A DNA stretch of 64,000 nt from Chlorocebus sabaeus (Eukaryota; Chordata; Mammalia; Primates; Cercopithecidae). Positions 33,689-44,982 of the stretch are shown piece after piece. The number at the start of each line of letters is the position of its first letter. Positions within the stretch are counted from its first letter, which is position 1. The translations under genes were made by a program, and so were the position numbers. A model generated the notes under the pieces. It was given only the letters and a program-made list of their open reading frames with translations, made no database searches and was not told where the DNA came from. The DNA lies in contig NC_132918.1 in the NCBI RefSeq assembly GCF_047675955.1, positions 90,511,106-90,575,105 on the forward strand. Reading direction: 5' to 3'.

Positions 33689-34175
33689 ATGATCTACTTT
33701 GTCAAAAGTGGTATTGTACTGTGTCTAGAGTTTGTGTGTGGCCTGGAAGGCTTCTTTTAAGTTTTCTGGAATTAGTATTTACCAGTGGCTCCTCATCAGG
33801 GCTATGTAAAGAGTATTATTGGGTTTGAGAATCACAGTGCACTCCATTAAGAATGGCAAGTGGTTTTTCACGGGCTCCATCTCCTGGAGGGGCAAGTGGG
33901 TGGGTACAAGGGAGAGGAGATGACTAAGAACCACAGATTTCACTGCTTTCCAGATTCGGAAGGGGGCTGAGAAATAGAGTGGACCCACTACAGACTCTAG
34001 AATAGAGCAGTGCACCCCTGGGTCCCATAGACCTTGTCTAGGGTCTGAGAGCCCATTTCCAGAATTACTGGTCGAGTGAGATATTCATAGTAATCTTTGT
34101 GCTTTTCCTTTCCACGCTTGTGTTGGTGACCCTTCCTCAGCCCAGCGGTCCTTCACTCTGGCTACAAATACTTAC

Positions 34176-34310
34176 CATTAAATGAGAAACTTCGGCACAT
34201 GAACATTTGAGAGTCTCCTTGAGCGGACAGTGAGTCGTGCATCCAGCAATAAGCCCCAAATCATTCCGGGCTCCAGTGAAGGGGTGCCAGGGAAAATCTT
34301 TCATAAGGTG
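34176..34310 (-). other. Exon-like segment (candidate A)
   Basis: Bounded by TTATCTTGCTTCCATGAG| and TTTAATG|GTAAGT. It is 135 nt with one fully open frame (phase 0-0) containing GCTTHCPLKETLKCSC. Not frame-compatible with B directly. No family recognised. Confidence 0.25.
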
Positions 34311-34533
34311 CTCATGGAAGCAAGATAAAGAAAATATCTGATTGGTTAATGTGAAAAGTCCCTCGTTCGAGGTTAGTTTGTGGTTCCTAATTGGTTAATC
34401 TTAAATTTTGTTTTCCTAGGTTAAAATCATTCCCTCTGAGTTGGGTTTCAGTTGGTCACATAGGAACTCAAGGCCCTGGAGCCATCTCAGGCTAGTGGCT
34501 TCTCAATTAATTATCTTAACAGTACTGATTCTA

Positions 34534-35000
34534 GGGCCAGGCATGGTGGCTCACGCCTGTAACGCCAGCATTTTGGGAGGCTGAGGTGGGTGGATCACGA
34601 GATCAGGAGTTCAAGACCAGCCTGGCCAATATAGTGAAACACCATCTCAACTAAAAACACAAAAGTTAGCCGGGCGTGGTGGAGTGCACCTGTAATCCCA
34701 GCTACTTGGGAGGCTGAGGCAGGAGAATCTCTTGAACCCAGAAGGTGGAGGTTGCAGTGAGCCGAGATTGCACCAGTGCACTCCAGCCTGGCGACAGAGT
34801 GAGACTCTGTCACAAAAAAAAAAAAAAATATTAGCAAGGCATGGTGGTGCACGCCTGCAAACCCTGCTACTCAGGAGGCTGAGGCAGGAGAATTGCTTGA
34901 ACCCAGGAAGCAGAGGTTGCAGTGAGTGGAGATCGTGTCATTGCACTCCAGCCTGGGTGACAGAGCAAGACTCCGTCTCAAAAAAAAAAAAAAAAAAAGG
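34534..35000 (+). mobile_element. Complete Alu followed by a partial Alu
   Basis: The full copy 34534-34828 runs into a right-half copy 34829-35000, each with a poly(A) tail. Confidence 0.93.
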
Positions 35001-35479
35001 AAAAAGAAAGAAATAGACGTGTTCACCTTTAAAAACATCTCTTGTGTATTGTCACAGTCTATGCCGCAAGCATTGAAGCCTCACGAGCTGCAGCCACAGC
35101 TACCATTGTGCAGCTAGCACCTGGCCCAGCCCGTAGTGTCTGCCCAGCTTATGAGTCAGGCTGCCTGTTTGTCCCCCAAAGAGTTGTTCATTTCATCTCA
35201 GATGAACAAAGAAGACATTCTGGTCATGAGAGGATGGTTGTCAGGGTTTTCCTGACACAGCACTAGAAAGAAGATACTTTGATTGCTGTCTTCTTGGTTG
35301 GGACCAGCAGAGGTAGAAGCATGTCCACAGTTTTCAAGGGTGAGGTTCATATAAAGACACTGGTGGCAGAGTCTCTTTGGGCGGACACTCTAATGTTTCC
35401 AGGTGGGAGAGTTTGACCTTTAGTGAAAACGGAAAGGGAAGAGGAGGAGGAGGAAAGCAGCTTCCATTAAGAACTTACA

Positions 35480-35776
35480 GGCTGGGCTCTGTGGCTCACA
35501 CCTGTAATCCCAGCACTTTGGGAGGCTGAAGTGGGCGGATAACCTGAGTTCGAGAGTTCAAGACCAGCCTTGCCAACATGGTGAAACCCCGTCTCTACTA
35601 AAAATACAAAAATTAGCCGGGCGTGGTGGTGGACGCCTGTAATCTCAGCTACCTGGGAGGCTGAGACAGGAGAATCACTTGGACCTGGGAGGCGGAGGTT
35701 GCAGTGAGCTGAGACCGCGCTATGGCACTCCAGCCTGAGTGACAGAGTGACTCCGTTCCCCCCAATCCCCACAAAA
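35480..35776 (+). mobile_element. Alu
   Basis: AAGAACTTA/AAGAACCTA flank it. The tail is degenerated to a C-rich sequence. Confidence 0.93.
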
Positions 35777-37858
35777 AGAACCTACTGTGTGGCCTGAAGC
35801 ACTGTGCGTTCATTTACTACTCCTTACAGCAACCCCGGGAAGAGTGTTGCCCTCTATTATGCTCATCTCTCATTCACTTCCTTCAGTACCCACATACTGT
35901 CAGTTTCCACATTCTGTCCATCCAGACTCCAATATTTCTACTTTGTCCCCTCTCTCCTGCCCCAGTGGCAATGCCTGAGCTCAGGCCACCATCTAATTTG
36001 ACATGAGGGGGTATGAGATCCACTAAGCTCACCACACACGTCACAGCCTTCGAGGGAGCTGCATTAGGACCTGGGTCTTGGATTGAAGGGAATTTCTCTG
36101 TCGAGCTATGATTTTGAGACTGACTGAGATTCTCTGGATACTTCTTTCTGTGTCCCCCGCCCCCAGGCCTAAACCTTTGACCTGTTCTCAGAAATTAATC
36201 TTTTATTAGTTTAACATTTACTGAGTACTTCCTAAGGACCAGGCATTTTGCTAGATACCCAGAAGATGTGGGGTACAAAATAATACCTTGCCCTTGTGGA
36301 GTCTGCTATTCTAGCTCCTTTTCCCTCTGAACAGTTGCTCCAGTCTCCTGCCTGTAGCCTCAGTAATGATCGCGCTCTCTCTGGGAGTAGGGAGTTACCA
36401 AGTGGTCTTTATACCAGAAGCTGGACGTGGCCTTTAACCAGACAAACTCCCCAAGAGTCAGGAATTCTGCATCCTGTCCTGACAGGCCCTGGGCAACTCT
36501 GTTCTGCCCATCCAGGGGCAGTAAGTGGTCTCTTATGTAACCCCCCTCCTTTAGCCACCTCCACTCAAGAGAAGGACAAAGGTTAGGGATTCTTGGCATC
36601 TTAGGTACTCAGTTCAACCATGCAGCATATCACCCTGGGCACCCTGAGACCACAGAGGGACCCTGGCCTCCAGGACAGAAAGCCTACGGACTTGATGTTG
36701 GCCAGGGATTTCTCTGGTTTTGGTGTCATGAGCACTCAAGTAGACACGACTTAGATTCATTTTGCCTTTAATGATCAAATGTCTGCTTCCCTGGTACATT
36801 CTGTTTCTTTGAACTGGGCTGCTTTGATACAGTTAGAAATAACAAAAATTTAGGAAATCAAACAAACTCAACTTTTAAAAGCAAAATATGTGACAGAAAG
36901 ATTTGGCTCAGTGAATGTGCTTCAAATAGGAAAAGTTCAATCATGAATAGAAGGCTTACGATTTTGAGGGCCAAGAGGCTCATCTGAAGAATGGCTCCTG
37001 GGCCTTTCACAGCCCTAAGGAGTGAACACACACTTTGACTTTTTTCTCTGTAATTTGGTCTGAGATGGTCAGGTCATAAATTCCAGGCTGAGAATTTCAC
37101 TTCCTTGAGAGTTACCCTCACTCACTCAGAAGGACCCAGCTGATGAGTGGCCTGAAGATTTAGGTATCAACATCACCCATTCCCCAACCCCCCAGCCCTG
37201 TGTCTTCATTCTCCTATCCAAGGACCAGGGCTGTGGAAGTTCCCAGAGGCAGGTGCATCCATGTGAGGGGAAGTGACTAGATTTCCCAGAACCCTCTGCT
37301 GTAGAAGGGTTGTTTGGGAAGATGTCCATGGACTGCTTAGGGAATTATTACAAGTTCTGTTGCAGGGATGTGCTTGGGTGGGCTGGCTTCAGCTGAGGCT
37401 CTGAAGGGACTGGGTTTGAAATAGAGGAGAAGGAAAAGTAAAAAATAAACCCAACCAAAAATACCAAAAAAAAAAAAAAAACCAAAAAAAAACCAAAGCC
37501 ACCGAAACAATGGTACAAAGGAAGAAGCCCTGTCCCCGTGAGCAGATGCAGATGGAGTGGTGGGGTCAGCCCAGCCCAGGCCACTGTCCCAGGCCTCCCA
37601 AAGCATTTGTGACAGGCTGGGAGGAAAAACAGCTGTGGTCCAGGGACAGCGTGGGATTAGGGAGAGGCCCAGGGGATAAATGACCACACGAGGACACCCT
37701 CAGAACAGAGGGAGGGCCACAGCGTTTAGATTTGGCAATCAGAGGAGCAGAGGGTGCTTTCCACTCTACCAGCGGAACCCTGCCATGTAGACTGGCAAGT
37801 AGACTAATTCACGTGGCATAGTGAACATTCCAGCTGAAATTATACAGCTCAACTTCTG
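35777..37858. other. Intergenic, mostly unique
   Basis: An old dispersed repeat is likely at 36205-36310 (TTACTGAGTACTTCCTAAGG). No supported gene. Confidence 0.5.
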
Positions 37859-38143
37859 GCCGGGTGCGGTGGCTCATGCCTGTAATCTCAGCACTTTGGA
37901 AGGCTGAGGTGGGCACATCACGAGGTCGGGAGATCGCGACCATCCTGGTCAACATGGTGAAACTCTGTCTCTACTAAAATACAAATCTTAGCCAGTTGTG
38001 GTGGCACATGCCTGAAGTCCCAGCTACTCGGGAGGCTGAGGCAGGGGAATCTCTTGAACCCAGGAGTCAGAGGTTGTAGTGAGCCGAGATGGCGCCACTG
38101 CACTCCAGCCTGGCAACAGAGCCAGACTCCATCTCAAAAAAAA
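37859..38143 (+). mobile_element. Alu
   Basis: Complete with poly(A). Confidence 0.94.
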
Positions 38144-39769
38144 ATTATGTATATATATGCAGTTCATCTTCTAACTATATCAACCAACCGGACAACTGCC
38201 AGATCTCCGGGTCTCACTGGGATCCATGGACACAAGCTGTAGGTTTCACTATCAGGAGGCTGCCTGAGATCTGTGTCTACTTCTAGCATATATGATCTCA
38301 CTTGCACGCAGAGAGTTGAATCGACTACATGCTCTTTAAGGCCCTTTAGGTTTCTGAGCATCTGTGATTTAATAGAGATCCAGAGCTAAACACTATTAGG
38401 GACAAACTGTGCTGTGAATGCTGGGTGGACAGCAGGGGAAGGAAGAACTCACAGAGTGAACCCACCCTCTACGTTGCGAGATCCTACCCAGATCCCCTGA
38501 GACTCTGGGGGACGGGGCAGTTTGCAGGCTTCTCTTGATGTTATAACCAACTAAGATGTATCCTATTTTGTCTTATTTCACTTTTGGTATCTTGATAGGT
38601 CATTGTTATTTACACCAAGAGACTGTATCTGTGAGAATCTTTTAACAGTTCAGTTAAGGAATCCTCTTCAAGTCAAGGCTTATGGAGAGTGCAGGTCTGT
38701 GAGCCAAAACATGAGGGTTCTAGGCCCAGCTTAGTCGTCAACTTGCCTCTCGCCTTGGCAATGCATCCGCTTTGCCAGGATCCAAGCTTTATCTCTTTCT
38801 CGCTACTTTCACATCCTGTGACTGTGTTGCAATACCTAGAACAGGAGGAAGACAGGGCCCAGCAAGGTGGAGGAAAAGATGGAGTCAGCACGGAAAGTCA
38901 GGGGAGGGTCGTATTAGCCTGGGAACCATTCAAACCCTTGGGCCCCTAATGACTCTGCTTGTATCTTTAAATGTTTGACGTCCATTGGCTGCTTTCCATC
39001 TTCCACACCATCAGCTCTTACCAGGGCCTGTGGACCTCCTGGAAACACCAAGACTCACCGGGTCCCCATTTCTTTTCTGCATATGCATTCACCATGGGGA
39101 AGCAGAGCCAGAGAGACGGAGCGTGGCGTGAGGAAGGAGGCCACGTGCAAAGTGCAGCTGGGGAAGATGCTTCTATTTTGAAACTACTGTAGGCCCCCTA
39201 GCCTCAGTACCAGGGGAAGACCACCCTCCTGGGTAAATACCATCTGCTATTTTCCTTAGATGAAACTGTTTATCTGAAAAGGAAATACAAAACACAGATT
39301 CTATTTTTCTGCACTGTGTGTCTCTGATGGTAATAATAATAGTTGTGCAACCTAGTCTGTGGTTATTAAACCTATCTTACGGTCACAAAGGAGCTGTAAG
39401 GAAGCCAAGAGGCACAGAAGCCCTGAGGGAGGATTTGGAGGTTTTGCAAATTCCAAACGATTTTGCAGATGAACTGGAGTAACCCACCACAGAGCAGAAG
39501 AGACAGACTCAAGCTCCAAGTGCATCTTGCCTTCGTGGAGTTTGTCTTGAAACCAGAAGAATTTCCTCCGTGTGTTATTCTCAGTCTTATCCACACAAGG
39601 TGGTTCAGCACTCAATCTAGAGGACATTTGTTGAATATAAATGTCTGTCTCCCTAGCACAAAATCACTGGGACATTATTCCATGGAACATTCCATGAGTC
39701 CATAGAATAGTTTATTCCATGATCCAAATGGTCTGATTGATTCTTCCACCAAATTCCATAACTAATTAC

Positions 39770-39807
<38 letters not shown>

Positions 39808-40815
39808 GGGGTGTGGTACTGATCAGCCCAGAGCTGAAGCCCTTGAGCTCCGGGAGAAAAGCACCCTTTTCTGAAAGCTTCTCATGGTGGGATCAGAGCC
39901 AGCCTTGGGATTTTAGCGAGGGGTCTGAGACCAATATGAAGAGGGAAGAAAGAAGGGTCTGGATGATTTTGAACCATTTTTGTGGGAAAACAAGATGACT
40001 CTCTCATGAAGTACCAACCAGACCTGGAACCCAGGCACACACACACAGTGTTCCTATCATTCTTCCCTCAGAAGGAGGCTGGTCCTCTGTCCTCCATATG
40101 CTTCTAGGGCAGTGAGGGCCCATTCCGGACTCTCCCTCTGTCTCCACCCCTCATGTTGTCTCCAACATGGCCCTTGAGGCTCATTTCACCCATTTTTGCC
40201 TGGGTGAAAATAATGGAGGAGGGCAGTTATCCTGCCCCACACCTGACCCCCACCCATCAGCCCTCGCAGTACTGAACAAGCTGAACTTGGGAATGAATAA
40301 GAAAGAGTTCTGAGAAAAGAGGAGAAGCAGAGGAAGACCAGAGTTGTCACTTGGGGACAAAAGTGACCTTACCTCTTGTTGACTCCACATTCCCTTCCTT
40401 TGGGAAGCTTTTCTTTCTCTATTTTATAGCAATCTGCCCAGTCCATATGGTTGGATGAGACTGGCTGGCTTTATCTTGTACCACCACTGCAGGGGCAGGC
40501 ACATGACCCAGCCTGGACACTTAAAGCAATCCCTCAGGCAGGACCCTGCATCCAGAGCGGTCAATCTTCCCTCAGATGTTTGCTGCATCTTTCAGGGAAT
40601 ACTCTCCTTTTCTTCCTTAGGTCACTAGCATGAAGGACCATGTCCATCCAGAACTTCCAGGGACCACCTTAGAGTCACATTTCAGGTAAGAGCCTTTTTG
40701 CAAATAAAGCAAAACAGAGGAACCGTGGATCTATCACTGAACCCTTGGATCCATCTGTGCCTCAGGCAGAACCACCGGTTACTAACTAGTACAGGTGCAT
40801 AGAAAGGAGGAGATC
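38144..40815. other. Intergenic, mostly unique
   Basis: Nothing recognised besides the (GT)16 run. A splice-like pair at 40376-40493 encloses stops in all frames. Confidence 0.5.
39773..39804. repeat. (GT)16 microsatellite
   Basis: Perfect GT dinucleotide run. Confidence 0.95.
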
Positions 40816-41121
40816 AGGCTGAGCATGGTGGCTCATGCCTGTAATCCCAACACTTTGGGAGGCTGAGCTGGGCAGATCACCTGAGGTCAGGAGTTTGAGA
40901 CCAGCCTGGCCAACATGGTGAAACCCTGTCTCTATTAAAAACACAAAATTAGCCAGGCGTGGTAGTGCATACCTGTAATGCCAGCTACTCAGGAGGCTGA
41001 GGCAGGAGAATCGCTTGAACCCAGGAGGCGGAAGTTGCAGTGAGCTGAGATCCTGCCATTGCACTCTAGCCTGGGTGACAGAGTGAGACTCGGTATCAAA
41101 ATCAAACAAACAAACAAAAAA
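40816..41121 (+). mobile_element. Alu
   Basis: Flanked by AGAAAGGAGATCA-like repeats; (AAAC)n tail. Confidence 0.94.
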
Positions 41122-41497
41122 CCTAGAAAGGAGATCAGAGGTGAATGTCCTCATCTTGTGGTGATGCTGACCAAAACTCAAAAGGACATGATGGAGAACC
41201 AGGAAAGCCAGTGCTGTCATTCATTCCAGGTCTGAAGGCCCAAAAACCAGGCGCTCTGATGTTGAAGGGCAGGGGAAGATGGGCGTCTCAGCTCAAGAGG
41301 AGAGACAGAATTCGTCCTTCCTCCACCCTTTTGCTCCTTTGGGCCCTCCATGGATTGGGTGATGCCTGTCTACATTGGTGAGGGTGATTTTCTTTACTCA
41401 ATCAGATGATTCAAATGCAAATCTTTTCCAGAAACACCCTCACAGACACACCCAGAAATAAACTCTTGCCAGCAATCTGGGCATTTCCTAGCCCAAG

Positions 41498-42119
41498 TGT
41501 TACTGGAAAGGGGTCCCGATTCAGATCCCAAGAAAGGGCTCTTGGATCTCGTGCAAGAAAGAATTCGAGGTGAGTCCATAGAGTAAAGTAAAAAGCAAGC
41601 TTACTAAGAAAGTAAAGGAATAAAGAATGGCTACCCCATAGACAGAGTGGCCCCAAGGGCTGCTGGTTGGCTATTTTTATGATTATTTCTTGATTATATG
41701 CTAAACAAGTGGTGGATTATTCACAAGTTTTCTGGGAAAGAGGTGGGCAATTCCCAGAACTGAGGGTCTCTCCCCTTTTTAGACCATCTAGGGTAACTTC
41801 CTGACATTGCCATGGCATTTGTAAACTGTCATGGTACTTGTGGGAGTGTCTTTTAGCATGCTAATGATTGTAATTAGCATATAATGAGCAGTGAGGATGA
41901 CCAGAGGTCAGTTTTGTAGCCATCTTGGTTTCGGCTGGCTTCTTTACCGCATCCTGTTTTATCAGCAAGGTCTTTGTGACCTGTCTCTGTGCTGACCTCC
42001 TGTCTCATCCTGTGACTTAGAATGTCTAACCTCCTGGGAACACAGTCCAGTAGGTCTCAGCCTTGTTTTACCCGGCCCCTATTCTAGATGGAGTCGTTCT
42101 GGTTTAAACACCTCTGATA
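41498..42119 (-). mobile_element. ERV1-like solo LTR, minus strand
   Basis: On the minus strand it begins TATCAGAGGTGTTTAAACC and ends CCTTTCCAGTAACA. AATAAA-like and promoter-like sequence lie near 41600. It matches in style a common primate class I LTR of about 620 bp. No internal retroviral sequence adjoins it. Family name not assigned. Confidence 0.75.
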
Positions 42120-42373
42120 TAGGTTGACACATAAAATTAACTATCGTAGTGGTTATGGAAGATTGAGATCATTCTAGACTTTGGTGAACTAAATTTTATA
42201 AGTTTTCTCCAGCCCTAATTATTGGCAGAGGTGTAAAAAAGACCACTAATAAGGAGGGAAAATAATTAAGGAAAAGAAATGTTAGTTTTGTGAGATTGTA
42301 CCCTTTTGGTTTGGCCTTGAATTTAGTGCTTCTTAAAAGAGTGTGGGAGAAAAGGAAAGACCCTTATCTGTAT

Positions 42374-42830
42374 TGTGAAAGGAAAATAAATCTTGGGACC
42401 CCAAAATCATTAAGCTAAAGGGAAAAGTCAAGCTGGGAACTTCTTAAGGCAAACCCACCTCCCATTCTATTCAAAGTCACCCGTCTGCTCACCGAGATAA
42501 ATGCATATCTGATTGCCTCCTTTGGAGAGGCTCATCAGAAACTGAACAGAATGCAACCATTTGTCTCTCACCTACCCGTGACCTGGAAGCCCCCTCCCCG
42601 CTTGAGTTGTCCCACCTTTCTGAATGGAACTGATGTTCGTCTTACATATATTGACTGATGTCTCATGTCTCCCTCAAATGTATAAAACCAAGCTGTGCCC
42701 TGACCACCTTGGGTACATGTTGTCAGGACGTCCTGAGGCTGTGTTATGAGCATGTGGCCTGTGGCCTCAACCTTGGCAAAATAAACTTTCTAAATTAACT
42801 GAGACCTGTCTCAGGTATTTGGAGTTCATA
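42374..42830 (+). mobile_element. 5' LTR of the ERV1-like provirus
   Basis: Starts TGTGAAAGGAAAATAAATC and ends GGAGTTCATA (the 3' LTR ends GGTTCACA). It has a TATA-like TATAAAACC at 42681 and AATAAA at 42780-42785. It keeps about 9 bp, near CCGTCTGCTC, that the 3' LTR lacks. Confidence 0.9.
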
Positions 42831-43524
42831 TTTTGGTAACCACAGAGGGATTCTGAGTGGAGGTGCTTCTGACCTTTGCCAAATCTCCAACTGGTGCTTG
42901 GGACCAGCCTGAGCTATCTTTATGGCCCAAACCAACAGGACAATTTGCTGAGGCCTGGAACGACCCTCTCTGGAGAATTCCTGGTCTCCCAAAATTCGGT
43001 CGTGATCTAAAGTTTATTATGTTGTACAACTACTGTGGGTTTTTTTTGGAGTTTTACTTGCTTCCAACACAAGGAAGGTAAGTTTTTCCGGCTTCCATGA
43101 AGATGGAAGGCAGGTAACTCCCCTGTGGAGTTTGAACTCGCTTCCAACAGGGAAAACACATTTTAGATTTCTCCTGCTTCTAGGGTGGAGAGCAGTCTTC
43201 AGCTTGAGTCCCATCCATAGGTAAGTAACTGAATTGGGGTTTGTCTTGGCTAAAGTTAAGGTTAACAACCAACTGGTCTTAATTTCTCCTTACCATTAGA
43301 GCACTCAGTGATCATATAAGTTGTGCCATCATTTGTTTTGCTTAACTGGTTTTGTTGTTGTTGTTTTTTGTTTGTTTCTGTTTTTGTTGTTTTGGTCTTT
43401 TCCCCATTGGGTTTGATCAACTCTATCTGACTTGGTCAAATCTAAAGGAAAGCTTCAAATTATGGGGAACAAGCCCTCTGAAGTGGCTAAATTCCCACAA
43501 GAAAAAAAAAAAAAAAAAAGAAAA

Positions 43525-43818
43525 GGCTGGCGTGGTGTCTCACACCTGTAATCCCAGCACTTTGGGAGGCCGAGGCGGGCGGATCATGAGGTCAGGAGAT
43601 CGACACCATCCTGGCTAACACGGTGAAACCCCATCTCTACTAAAAATACAAAAAAAATTAGCCAGGCGTGGTGGCGGGCGCCTGTAGTCCCAGCTACTCA
43701 GGAGGCTGTGTGGGGAGAATGGCATGAACCCAGGAGGTGGAGCTTGCAGTGAGCCGAGATCACGTCACTGCACTCCAGCCTGGGGACAGAACGACACTCT
43801 GTCTCAAGAAAAGAAAAA
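43525..43818 (+). mobile_element. Alu inside the provirus
   Basis: AluY-like copy inserted about 0.7 kb after the 5' LTR. Confidence 0.94.
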
Positions 43819-44219
43819 AAGGGGGGGTGGTGTGATGTGGGGAGAAAAACAGCCAGACAAAGGAAAAAAACCAAAACCAAAAAAAAAAAAACAACAAAAA
43901 AAAAAACAGGAAAGATTTTTGACTGCTTAAGGGGCTTTATTTACATAACGAGGCCCCTTTTTGCTAGCCAGGCCAAGCTGAAAGAGCAATGACTGTTGCC
44001 CTGCGTGGCAGTTCCATAGCTAAGGGTTCTACCTTCTTTTTGTTCTATCACAACAACCTAGCTTTGGTTCCTAAGTCAAACCCTTTCCGCTTTGGTACTT
44101 GGTGCTTCTGAAAGAACAGCATTTTTTTTCCTAGCTTAAATATGGTAATAGATTTTAAAAGATGTTTTAAAAGGAGCTCAGTGGTTAAAAGTCAGCTTAA
44201 TTAAAAGCCAACATCCAAG

Positions 44220-44266
44220 ATGTGTGTGTGTTTGTGTGTGTGCGTTTGTGTGTGTGTGTGTATGTG
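44220..44266. repeat. Interrupted GT microsatellite inside the provirus
   Basis: GT repeats with TTTG and GCG interruptions, in the internal region of the endogenous retrovirus. Confidence 0.85.
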
Positions 44267-44689
44267 TATAAAAGGCCTTCGTGGTGGTGTTTTTTCTTTC
44301 TCCTAGGACCTTGTCTCTTTTTTTGAGCAAAAATGTTTTTCTTCTCAGTTGACTGAATTCTGTTTTCTTCATTTGCTTCTCCTGTCTCTCCTGTGTCTCC
44401 TTTCTCTTGCACACTCTGCCACATGAGGGACCTAAAATAGTTTATAATAGCCTGGGGTTCCTTAAAGAAAATGGAGAAAGCACCAGACTCCCTTCAGGGG
44501 AGAAACCTGTTTTTCCTTATGGAACCGCAAGAGTGTAAACAGACAAGTTCATCTCAGCTCTTAAACGGCTTGCCTTTTTACTGCTACCTGATTTACTGAC
44601 GAAAATAGTTATTGCAACATAGGCTGCTCTTGGGTTTTTAAGGAAGAGTGTAATTTAGACACTAAGAAATGTCTTTGTTTAAAAAAAAT

Positions 44690-44982
44690 TTTTTTTTTTT
44701 GAGACAAAGTTTTGCACTTGTTGCCCAGGCTGGAGCACAAAGGCACGATCTCGGCTCACTGCAAACTCTGCCTCCTGGATTCAAGTGATTCTCCTGCCTC
44801 AGCCTCCCAAGTAGCTGGGATCACAAGCGCCCACCACCACGCCCAGCTAAATTTTGTGTATTTATTACAGACGGGGTTTCACCATGTTGACAAGGCTGAT
44901 CTTGAACTTCTGACATCAAGTGATCTACCCTCCTCGGCCTCCCAAAGTGTTGGAATTACAGGCATGAGCCACCACACTGGCC
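44690..44982 (-). mobile_element. Alu inside the provirus
   Basis: Poly-T head, GAGACAAAGTTTTGC, ending CACACTGGCC. Confidence 0.93.

Noticed and set aside
40376..40493. Exon-like segment between CTGCCCCTGCAG and AAGAG|GTAAGG on the minus strand
   Set aside because: Stops occur in all three frames. It shows that good-looking splice pairs arise by chance here and lowers trust in the other exon-like segments.
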